Assembly: GCF_004027225.2 (NCBI RefSeq)
Contig: NC_044277.2
Coordinates: 84,208,283-84,272,282 of the forward strand
Reading direction: 5' to 3'
Length of the DNA stretch: 64,000 nucleotides
Source of the DNA: Strigops habroptila
Taxonomy: Eukaryota; Chordata; Aves; Psittaciformes; Psittacidae
Shown: positions 36,901-64,000 of the stretch, one piece after another
Position numbering within the stretch: the stretch's first letter is position 1
Layout of the letters: the number at the start of each line of letters is the position of its first letter
Translations under genes and position numbers: made by a program
The notes under the pieces: model-generated
Databases searched by the model: none
What the model was told of the DNA's origin: nothing
The model's input: only the letters and a program-made list of their open reading frames with translations

Positions 36901-39900
36901 AACTTTCATGACCAAGGGACACAACTTTTTCCTTTTATCCTTCCAAATTAACTTGCTTTCTTCTCTAGCTTTCCGCCTTTTTTTGTAGCAAGCATAGGTA
37001 TGGCATCCAACAGCACTCTGAAGAAGTGAGCATTAATGGTTACAAGAGCATAGAGCCACATCAGTAATTCTGGGAGTCCTGTGAAGCTCCACGTTTTAGA
37101 ATAATGGCAGCCTAGATGGGTGGTTCCTGTCAACCAACTTTCTTCATCCCTTATTTCTTGAGGAAGAATGGCTAATAGGAACATAAGAGCTGCTGCACTT
37201 GGTCAGAAAAGGATCTGACATACTGTGTGTCCCTGACAGCTGTCTGTAGAGGATACTTGGGAAAGAGGAAAGAAATGATGTCCTGTATATGGTGGCGACT
37301 AACAGTGTGTGACTGAAATATGTATCACACTGTTGTCTGCATGGTTGTGCTTCCCCAAACAAAAAAACCAGGCACCCTGTAGCTGGACAACAGCTTGTAT
37401 AATGGTCATCATGCTGGGCAAAGATCATAGAATTATGCTTTGCATTGCAGAGTGAAATAACTCTCACAGCATTACCCAGGCCAGAACACCTTCTGCTGGA
37501 GAGCCGTCAGGCTGAGCTTGTGGGTCTCCCTAAAAGGAGATTTTGAGTGCTGCAGTACTCAGCGTACCATCCAGGAGGTGCTTGCTTGTAACAGGGACAG
37601 GCAGATCCCGGCCCTCTCACAGCCACCAGATGCCCTTACCCTGATGAACTCGGGCAGGGCTGATGGCCCAGGGGCTTCTGCAGGATAGCGCCCCGCAGCT
37701 GCCAGCACAAAGGGAGGTGGTGGTTGCAGGCAGCCTGGGTCTAGGTCGAACCAAGGCTGCCTGCTGGAAGCAGAGGAGATGGTGCTGATTTTGCAGTATG
37801 AAAGCACGTCATGTGTACGTGTATAGCCCAGCCACCAGCCTAGGGCTTCTGCAGCTGTTTTGGGATGAATACACTGGAAACAAAACCGCTGAAAGCACTG
37901 TTTACATCAGAATTTTGTCTTCACACTGTTCTTCAAGCTTATTTAACTGTTTAATGTTTTCCATAGTTGTTTAAAGAAAGGTAAAACAGTAACCAAAATT
38001 AGTAACTCTAATTGTGAATCATTACCTGTTATAATTATTTTTAATTTTATGCTGAAGAAGTAACTACTGCTATTTTGCATATTGAGCAATAGATCTATTG
38101 AAATAAAATTAATGACAACCAGTAATAAAAGGAAATCTTTACTGTCTGTAACTTAAAAACACATAAACTTGGGACCAAGATGGTCTAGCATTTCACTTAT
38201 TTATATTTCTCTTCATTTGGTGCACCTGCTTATACCAGACTTCACACTGGAACAATTTGCTGTTCACACTTGAACATAAGAGACTCTGTTAGCTTGCTGA
38301 ATATTCCTAGGTATGTTGCAGGTTGGAGGAGAATGCCAAGTGGACTGCTTCTCCTCAGATGGCATGGAAAACATGCTGGAGCAAGCACTGCTGAAAGCAG
38401 GGGGGAACAGGCATAGGAAGGAACAGGCTATGGCTGTCCTTTGTAGTGGAAGGCTCAGTGCTGTAACTTTTAAATATCTGTAAGCAGTGAACACAGGTAT
38501 TTCACATAGGGACACCCACTTTGGCTCTTGACATAAGAGCACCCATTCTCAATTGTTCTAATGGCCTTAAAAATTATATTTGAGCAGATGAATACAATTA
38601 ATGTTCCAAGATCACACATGTAGCATTATAGATGTTGTGGGAGCAGAAGCAGCCAGAGACACACACAGTGTGTTTGCTTGCCCCAGAAGCCATGACAGTC
38701 TGCACAATATCCCCATTGCCACCTGTCCCACCATTGCTGCCTGTCCCACCATTTTGCACCCAGCCCCCAGGAACTCACTGTTGGGCCACCGTAACTGAAC
38801 ATGTACAGGAAAATGTGCTATACAAGTAGAATTGACCTGCTGGCAAGTTTGAAAATACAGTTCCACCACAATTGCCTTCCTGTCAGGTGTAGTAAGTGTG
38901 ATTTTCCCCTCTACTTATTCCACCTTGAATGCTGGGTAAGAGGATTTTTTTTGTTGTTCCTCATAAAAAGTGACTGTTTCACTAGTAGCAAACATGCTGT
39001 AGCCTCCACTGCAGAAGGCACAGTCCTTGTAATTTGTAGGTCTCCATCTTACATTTGGTCTGTAGGGCCATTCTTACAGTAACAGTAATTCATGGTGTGA
39101 CATATCAAGCTTTTCTGGAGTTGCTCCGGCTTTCCATACTTTTCTCCTGCAACCTTCCACTTACCAGCACTGCAGCAGAGCCCTTCTTCCTTTGCTAGCA
39201 AAATCAGATGCCGCAGCTCCTGTCCTGGCTCACAGTTCTCCACCCCGGTGGCAGCTGCCCCCTTTCCCTTATGTCCTAGGAAAGGGCTGGACTGCCAAGT
39301 ACGTAAAGCAAGGATCTGCATTCCAAAAGGAGCGAAGAAGTTGTGCTTTGACAGGCAATCTATGCTTCAGAGGGAGGGAAGAGAAGATGCCTGTGTTGCG
39401 CTTACAATGGGGTGACGCCTACCTCCGAACGGAAAGGTGGATAATGAGAGCCAGGGAAGAGCCTCAGAGGCTTAATAAAGCCCCCTGGCCCCTTGTGTAA
39501 CGAACTCCAAGAACAGCCATGTGAGGATTACCACACCTGCCCTTGCTCCCTGCCTGTCTAGGAAATCCACAGTTGCTGCAGCCTGCAGTTACCATCTCTA
39601 AGCTCCTGTTGTCATACTGTGTCAGAGTGAGCTTTACTACAGGATTTCATCTGTAGAGAAGTTAACTCCTTGGTCACTGTATGTTTTTAGGTTTCCAGAT
39701 AGTAATTCTAAGTGGACATCTGCTTCCTTCCTGTGTAAGGAAGCCATTCCTGGCTGCTTTCAGTTAAGTCCTTCAGGAATTAACATTGAAGCCATCACAT
39801 CACTTGAGCAATATTTGTATCATGTTTTGCCTTTCCTTAGAGGCAGTTTTTCACTTATGACTGTCATTATGACCTTCCTGGATGTGTATTTGCATGAATG

Positions 39901-42900
39901 TTTTCACTTTTTAGCCAGATATGGAACATTTTTGTAATTATACTTCCACCAACTTCTGGCCTATTTCTTTCACTTTCCCTGATTTCTGCTCAGCAATTTG
40001 GTGGTGAAGTTGCTTCCAGGCAAGCTGTTGTTATTTTTCCAAAATAGGCATAATTTTGTGCTTTATATCATGCCTTTGGAAACACATACCTCTAGGTAAT
40101 CTTTAAAATGACAGGTCCTAAACTTCCACAACTTCACTCTGCTTCAGGATTAAGCTACTAGTTATACCACCCCAAGTCATTCACAGTCAAGCCGTGTCTA
40201 TTATGTGCATGTTCATATTACTCAATATTATTACAAAAGGTTGAGTTAATGATTTGCAATGTTGGTAGGCCTCTGGTTTAATCAAAACCTCACCTTTTGG
40301 AGGTGATCTTAGGTAGTTTCTGTGCTTGTAAACCTACCGTGTTGCTCTCCAGATGTTCTTTGTGCCTCCCAATGACAACATTTCATGTTTCTAGAGCCGC
40401 TTGCCCTACCCCACGTTGCTGGGTGGGAGAGCTGCATACTCTCCCATTGCCCTTTGCTTTGTAGCTGCACTCAAAAATACTGGAAGAACTGAAACTTCCA
40501 GGTTTGTGCCAGGTTCTCTTTCAAAGCAATTCAGAGAACTTTCTTTGATCAATCTTTTAACAGGAATTAAGTCTGTTTCCAGTTCCAGGTAACACACTGG
40601 ATATCCACAGCACTGGCAAGGGGCTGGTGTTTATTTCTCAGATGCAATTACACAACATCTGCCCTTGTATCAGTGCCCAATAAATTATCTTTGGCACACA
40701 CTGCAGCAAAGCTACTGTTACACAATGGAAATTTAGAAGATGTCTTGTATGTAGCTCAGGCCTCCTCTCACCGGAGAAACGACTACAAAATAGCTGTCTA
40801 AAAGCAGGCATTCAACCATTTCTCCCCCTTGCACTGTTATGAGATACACCGTGTTGCTTGTGCTCCTCTGAGTCTGTCTCCATCCTCAAACAGCCCAGCC
40901 CATTGCCATCCTGCTGTCAGCCAGGGAAAGGACAGCTTGTACAGATGGGCTCTGTTGCTTTGAAGGGAAAAAGGGAAATAGCAGACATTCTGTCAGCTTG
41001 TTTGCTGCATATAAGCTTGCTTTGGTATAAACACTGCAGAAATACAGGAACATAAAGAGCTTTGAAATAGGCTTTAAAAAGGAATCAGGGCCTCATCTTC
41101 CATCTGAGAAAAAAAAATAAAATGGTGTGAAGGACAGAGGGTAAGTCAGACAAAAAACCAAGAAAACCTGGTATTAGAACAGCAAAAAACCAGAGAGTAC
41201 AACTCAAAAGCAACAGGAAAAAGGCAAGCATAGATTGCCAATTAACATTTCACATCAAAAGAAAATTCTGATCAAAACCTTTTTCTTCTAAGCAGCAGCA
41301 TCAGGCATTTCCAGTATCTACTGTGGTGGAGTGAGCACGCTTTACACAAAAAGCGGCCCAAGAGAGTAAGTCTAATGGCTACAAAGCTCATAGAAACCAT
41401 TTTACACAGCTGACAACTAGGACAAAAACAGGACAAAACCCCTCAGGAGCCCGGAGCATCAGCATTGCTGCCCTTGTTCACCCATTGATTTCCACCCTGT
41501 GCCAGCCCCAGGAGGCCTGAGGCACAGACCAGGGTCTCTCACCCTGTATGCGCCTCTGTAGATGCATTTACCCTATGCAGAGCCTCCAACTGCCCAGGAA
41601 GAACACCACCACTATGCCTCCTCCCTCACATAATCCCACAAAAGCTCCAACACATTCATTCCCTGCTGGACTTAGCCCATCTAAACCCAAAACAAGCAGG
41701 CACCGTGCAGTGCTATAAGTGCTGGGTGAAGGTGACTTCGCAGTGACTACCTGTTGTGCCTTTGGTGGGTCTTTCCTGAGGGGTTTGTAACCAGCGTTTG
41801 CATATATGGATATACCACAGCCCTCCATGTGCCTTTAGGCAATGATGGTATCTATTTATACAGGCTTCCCTTCTCTGTCCTGAAGCTGGTGAAGGAACAG
41901 TGAAGCTGAAGGGCAGCGGGAAGATTTTAGGCTCTGTCAGCAGGCCCTGAGGCTCCTATGGAAACTATTGCTGTGCAGCAACTATGCAAGCTTTGCTGCC
42001 AGGCAGGCAAACCACCTGCTTGTTTCCATACTGATAGTGGACACGTGCATGAGGTTTTGGGGCAGGTAACAACAAACTATAAAAGAAAACCTTTTTAAAT
42101 TACAGGCACAGAACAAGGCTGGACATGAATGCACGAGTGCACAACAAAACAAGAGCACGTGTAAAGGCTAAAAAAACCAGTAATTGCTTTGCAGTTTGGT
42201 TGCGTACAGAGCAATTCATAGCTGTGATTAATTCATTAAAACCTTAAAACTCCAAGTGAGCTTAGGCTCAGCAAGGCAAGAGCATGACCATTTCAACTGC
42301 CATTTTAAATGGCACATTTGAAAACAGTAGTCAGCTAATTTTCCTGATTTTCTAAAATTTTACCTAAAAATAAGGCCTTGACAGGTCAGAGCCTCCCTGC
42401 CACAGCCCAAGCTCCAGCCTTTAAGGAGAGGAGAGAGGAAAAGTAATCATTTGAATTCATACAGTTTTAATTTCATTTTTTCCTAGCTTTCTATTGGACA
42501 AACAATTCACTTAACTCTTCCAGAGCCCAGGTCACAGCTGTAAGTAACAATCCTCATTTGCCATTGTATTTCCTGTATGAGATGGCAATATTTATAGCAA
42601 CTTTCTCAGTTCCTCATCTAGCTGACTTGTTACTGCTGAGACATTGACAGAGAAGCAGCAGAAGGGCCGCTGCTCCAGCTGAGATTTTTGTAAGAAGTTA
42701 CCTGTGGTCGGTCATCGGCCGACAACACAATGAGTCAGAGGAAATTACTGTTTATAGTTTACAGAACACATGTGACACTGAGCATGTTTGAAAGCAAAGT
42801 CCCTGCCTTGAATAGCTTTGATTTAAATTAGCTGAGGCAGCAGAAGAGGAGGGAGGGCAAGCAAACGCAAGTCTTGCCAATTCATGGCACAGTGCCTGAT

Positions 42901-45900
42901 AATAGGTCACCAAGCAGGAAAGAAAACCCTAGCTTCACTATCAGCATCAGCCCTGCGCTCAGGTGTCAGTGACTTATTTCCTGGAGATGTCTCAAAACAC
43001 GACCACAAGCCTTTTTAGAAGAGAATTTAGCTCCTGCTATGATGCAGATAGGACATCGTATTTTGCTTTCATGACTAAGTCCAAATAAATGAGCCCTAAA
43101 ATATCAACTATTTCTGCAAAAGACCAGCAGACCAACACGTGGTAGATAGTTTGGCACAGGTAGAACAAACAGATGGACTCTGGCATGCCCAAACGGAGTC
43201 AATGTGATGACGGGAAGAAGTATCCCTGAGCACTTATTCATCAAGTTGGAGACGCCTACGTAGAATAGAGGATGCAGATGTGAGTAGAGAATGGCACAAA
43301 AACAGTGGCCTAGTCAAAAAGCTACCGGCAGAAGGGCATGTGTGTGCATATGTCTATGTAGAGGTGGGGGAGGGAGAGGAAGAATAGTAATTGGGTCACA
43401 GCAACCAAAAGACAAATAACAGGACACACTTATCTAATACCTGGGCTGCCATTACACAAATGCCAGGACAGAGGATGAATGAACAATTAATAGTTTTTAC
43501 ACAGCTAATTATGATGACAGAGGATTTGTGGAATAAAATCTCTAGATTAAAATACTATCAATAAAAAGCTAAAGAAAAATTGAAGGGGAAGGCACTGGCA
43601 TTAGGCCACAAGAGCTGCAACAAAACCTACCTGTTCAAGAATAAAGGGAACAACATTCTGATAAGAATTACGTATCTGTTGGAAAAGCAGCACATTAGGA
43701 AACAAACAGTCCGCCATGTTCTTGCAACAGTTTACGTAAGTTACAGGAATGGCTTTAAGTCAACCATGATTACTAGGATGGATCTGGTTAAGACCAAAAA
43801 CATGTATGGAAGCCAATCGTGAAACAAGCTTGTAATTCTGGAGGAAGGAAAGAGTAAACAGCACAATAAAGATGTTCCTGCATATTTCAGCAAATTCAGA
43901 ACTATTAGAAAGCTTCCTGTCAAGATAATCCTCAGAAGTAACATGAAAAAAGTTTAGAATATTCTTATTAGGAAGAAGACTAAATAAACACAAAACGTAG
44001 ATCAAAATGCCTGACCAGGGAACATCCAGCAGCTTCTTTGCTTCAGTTGACAGAAAGAGAAAACTGATCAGACACCCCAACAGACATGAGCATGAACAAC
44101 AGCTGATTCAAGAGTATCTCCCTCAGATACATGTTGTGCTCCACTAATTAAAACAAAAGCATATTTGAAGACCAGCAGATAATTCAAAACCAAATCGAAC
44201 AAAAACCTTGAAGGAGATTTACACGTTTTGGTTGTGCTAGAGAATGACAAAACAAAGCTGACAGGTAAATCAGTGAAGAAACAAGACTCTAGAATTTGAG
44301 GTCAGCCAGGCAACATGGGGAAAAATATACCAAGTTCATTTACTGAGCTTTCGTAGCCCTGTGAGTGTATGTATTGAGATATGTACCACAAGTGCCAGGA
44401 AATCCAAAAAGTTTAATGTCAGTGTGAAGACACCATCTGTGAAGAACACAAGCAGCACACGTACAACCGATTTAATTGACCAACTAGTTTACCCACAGGA
44501 AGGAAAATGGCATTTTTTCTTATTGCAGTCAGAGTAAGCAGTAACATCAGAAGTTAGGAAAAAAATGTGTGAGCTAACTAGCCAAAGGTGAGTCATACCT
44601 GAGACCATATGAAAAATGTACAACTAATTTATCCAGTATTTAAAGAGGGTTTGATTATGTAAAGCAAATATAACCTTTCATAAATTATTTAGAGTATTTC
44701 AATTAAGCCTGAAAACTAAGAAGTGATTTTGCAGTCCTCACGCCCCATTAGGCTATATCATCTGTACTGGGATAACTTAGCTAGGAAGCTCTGCGATATA
44801 TGTTAATTATTTCCATCTTAAAAAGACAGCAAACCATAAATTTGTCCTTGTAGCTGCAATTCTAAGCAGCAATGTTTATTTGGAATATATTTCTAAAAAC
44901 AACTTGAAACATCAAACATTAGTGCTTCTGTTACAGATGTCATCCCACAACTGAGCAAGCAGCAAGATGTAAGTTTAAAACATACAGTATACTTGTCTAC
45001 TTGTCTTCTACATGAAAGATAGGAGATTACACAATTCAGCTTATGGAAACTCATAGGACAAATCAGCCTACCACAAACGCAAAAAAATGTTCCTGAGAAT
45101 TTTAGGATTGCAATAAGGACTCTCATTTTAAAAAAGGTGAAGAGACAAGTACTTCAGAGAGTAGCTTCAAACCTCTGAGTGAAAGCCCTGACAGTAAATG
45201 GCTCATACACTTGTGAATATTTCTAAAGTATTCACAAGAGGCAACTATGAAAAAGCAATCCTATTGCAAAATGAGGATTAAGTTTACTCACCATAGTTGC
45301 CTGCACCTACACTGGAATTCCTGCCCCTTTGCCCCCAGAAAGGTCCGTAAAAAGATTTGTAGTCCACTGATTCACATTTACACATTCCAACATAAGACAA
45401 AGGTAAAGCTGTGTGTAATTGAATGATTTTGGAAAGAATGTTTCATCATGTTAGTAAATAAAAGCTCAGCACCTTGCAGATCAAAGAATTTTTAACTAAA
45501 TATTTTGTTTAGCTGTTAAACACAGAAACCAAAGCTTTAAAAAAACCCCACCCAAGCAGAAAATACTTGAACATAACATTGAAGAAATACTCAAAGAACA
45601 TAGCTGGTGGTGTACTCTAACATTTTACTTAAATGACATACAGCAAATTTCACCCATCCTATGATTTATAAAGTACACAAAATATGTACATAAAGGAAAC
45701 CAAACCCCATCAAAAGATGATCAATATATGTGTGTATGTACCTATAATATACACACACAAAATGTGCAAATTTCTTTTAATGCAAGTTAAACCAAGCCTA
45801 TGCAAGATAGAGTTGTACAATGATCATGGAACAGAGTATCCTAGGTATCCTAAGGATGTTTTGTATCTACAGCCAGTGCAAACTTACAAGGCACAAACTC

Positions 45901-46909
45901 AATGCTGACACTGTAGTGTTGTAAGTCACATTCAGGCACATCTCAATTTGTATTTCTTCAGAAAGAGACCAGTGGAAATGCTCCTACTGTACTAAACTGC
46001 CAGCCTTCTCTCCAAGTTTAAGCACTAAATTGATGTAACATATGCAACAGTTATCAGTAGAGTTCTGGGTTAATTTATCACCGGAAAGTCTGTGGCTAAA
46101 ACATCTGTTATACTCTCCTCAGATGTGAAAGCATGCTATTTCCCAGAATAGCTCCCATACATTCTCCAAAGACTACCTACACCTTGCCAGCCTTGACATG
46201 TGGAATCTTACAGGATATTACTAATGCTTTTTTCTAACTTCAGCCAAACTCCTGCAGAAAGTAAATCCAGATTTAGAAACAACAACAGCAACAAACAAAA
46301 CAAAACAAGAACAGCCAGCAAAACACCTTCTCAGATACTTGCATTTAACAAACTTTTGCTAAATTGCATACTGACAGTGTGTATCAGCTAGTAAAGAGTT
46401 AAAAACAAAACCTTCCTGTTTAAGGCAAAATTCTGACACAGCATAGCAGAAAAAGCCAAATACCAATTCCATCAGTATTTAAACAAAGTACTGGCCCATG
46501 CAGTCTTACCCTCACAGTGTTTTATTCCTTAATAGCAAACCCACACTTGCCATATGCTTGATTAGCAAATTTTGTTGCATCTTTCTAAATGAGATGAGAG
46601 CAATTAATACGGAGACTGATTGACTGATACCGAAAAAACCCAAATATGTTCTCTTCCACCCTCAAAAAAGGGGTTTTTGAGCCTACTGGGAGTTTAAAAC
46701 TCACTTATACCCAGGTCTAATATAATACCTAAAATTGAACTAATGATTTTAAAATTTTCTAGTATTTAATAGACGTTACCACATCACTTTGCTGTCTCAC
46801 CCTAAAACTGTATTTTCATATTATTTTTCAATAGAAGACATTTAATAGACATCTGAGGAAAACAATACAATACAAAAGCTTAAGGGTCTTTGCAAAGGTA
46901 TCTTCTATT
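33901..46909. other. Intergenic region between KDSR promoter and VPS4B 3' end
   Basis: Thirteen kilobases of mostly AT-rich, CR1-free sequence without a recognisable exon, RNA gene or long repeat. Open frames of up to about 110 codons have no family resemblance. It includes a short 18-bp tandem duplication at 38714-38749 and a CAA-rich stretch at 46277-46309. Enhancers are possible but cannot be shown. Confidence 0.55.
38714..38749 (+). repeat. 18-bp tandem duplication
   Basis: Two adjacent units: CATTGCCACCTGTCCCAC and CATTGCTGCCTGTCCCAC, 16 of 18 positions identical. Function unknown. Confidence 0.85.
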
Positions 46910-47030
46910 CCTTCTGCAAAGTCAGAAAGGAGTGATTTTATTGGCATTTATTTGAAGTGCCATCAGTAAAGACACAAGAATAATTAAGAAAAGGAAAAAA
47001 AAGTTCTAATGCTCCACATGTATCTTTGGT
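46910..47030 (-). other. VPS4B: VPS4B proximal 3' UTR with tandem poly(A) signals
   Basis: On the minus strand two AATAAA hexamers lie at 46952-46947 and 46942-46937, about 80 to 95 bases after the stop. They predict a short 3' UTR ending near 46910-46925. Distal signals (for example a TTTATT on plus near 46521) could give longer transcripts. Boundaries are inferred. Confidence 0.55.
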
Positions 47031-63457
<16,427 letters not shown>

Positions 63458-63635
63458 AGCGGGGCAGCGGAGGGTCACTAGAGAAGAGAGCGCAGGCCCC
63501 CGGCCGCCGGTGGCGGAGCTCCCGTCCGCCCGCAGCGCCGAAACCGCGGCCTCCTCCACCGGGCACTTCCGCACCCCGACACCCACCGACAGACCCACTT
63601 CCGCTTCCGGCCAGCGCCCCGCGCACCTCCCCCGG

Positions 63636-63645
63636 CGTCATGACG
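63636..63645. promoter_or_regulatory. Perfect 10-bp palindrome CGTCATGACG
   Basis: Two TGACG half-sites face outward in a perfect palindrome, about 180 bp upstream of the VPS4B ATG, followed by GTG to make TGACGTG. The core resembles CREB/ATF-type half-sites. Binding is inferred only. Confidence 0.4.
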
Positions 63646-63720
63646 TGTGGGCCGCGCCGCGCCGCGCCGCGCCTCCAGGTAGCGCCGCCCGGGCGCGGCG
63701 GGCGATGTACACATGCGTGT

Positions 63721-64000
63721 CCCTTGGGCGGTGTCTACGTTGTTTGCGTAAAGCGTTAAAAGGCAGTTGCTTGTCGGGGCTTAGGATTAGTTCTACTTCA
63801 GTTTGGGGAGGTTTCTGTCCTCTCTGCCATGCTCCTCCCGCAGTTTGGTGCCGTCAGCGATGCTGCCTTTCGCACAGCCCAAGTGCTGAATGCTTTTTTT
63901 GGCAGAACCAGCTCTTAATGGGCACGGTCATGAGCAATCGGGTGTTGCTCACCCGTGGGTTAGTAATAAAACTCAGGCAAGGTGCGATGCCCACAGGGGA
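63721..64000. other. Right flank, unassigned
   Basis: Sequence beyond the VPS4B island. No exon is recognised. A stretch at about 63838-63870, read on minus, faintly resembles a CR1 reverse-transcriptase segment but is too short to call. Confidence 0.35.

Noticed and set aside
63838-63870. Faint CR1 reverse-transcriptase-like stretch (minus, IADGTKL)
   Set aside because: Only about 20-30 bases match the usual FADDTKL region; too short and diverged to annotate.

Overview
The window is vertebrate nuclear DNA, most likely from a bird. Two intron-rich genes encode proteins very close to the human proteins as I remember them. The interspersed repeats I recognise are all CR1-type LINE fragments, most ending in the ATTCTATGA-type 3' tip usual in avian CR1s. 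No species can be named from the sequence alone.

Layout: 1-7922 is gene-free. It holds GC/CpG-rich patches (1-200 and about 1960-2300), three CR1 fragments and simple repeats. About 7923-33293 is KDSR on the minus strand: ten coding exons encode 332 aa, with an inferred 3' UTR of about 3 kb at the low-coordinate end and a CpG-island promoter at about 32700-33900. From 33900 to about 46900 is intergenic, with no CR1 and no convincing exon. About 46910-63457 is VPS4B on the minus strand: eleven coding exons encode 439 aa, with a CpG-island promoter at about 63130-63720. The last 280 bases are unassigned flank. All 19 coding introns were placed by hand; they are GT-AG, and both reading frames stay open throughout.

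The two genes lie head to tail and act in unrelated processes. KDSR makes dihydrosphingosine at the ER membrane (de novo sphingolipid synthesis). VPS4B is the AAA ATPase that disassembles ESCRT-III. The order matches the human 18q21 neighbourhood BCL2-KDSR-VPS4B-SERPINB, so BCL2 is expected beyond the left edge and SERPINB genes beyond the right; neither is visible here.

I found no undescribed multi-gene system. The most interesting signals are structural: a perfect 46-bp inverted repeat made of CR1 3' tips around VPS4B exons 7-9, with a third near-identical tip beyond exon 10; a KDSR gene in which every coding exon is a multiple of three; four regularly spaced CCAAT boxes in the KDSR promoter; and C/A-only tracts that consistently give U/G-rich RNA in these two genes.
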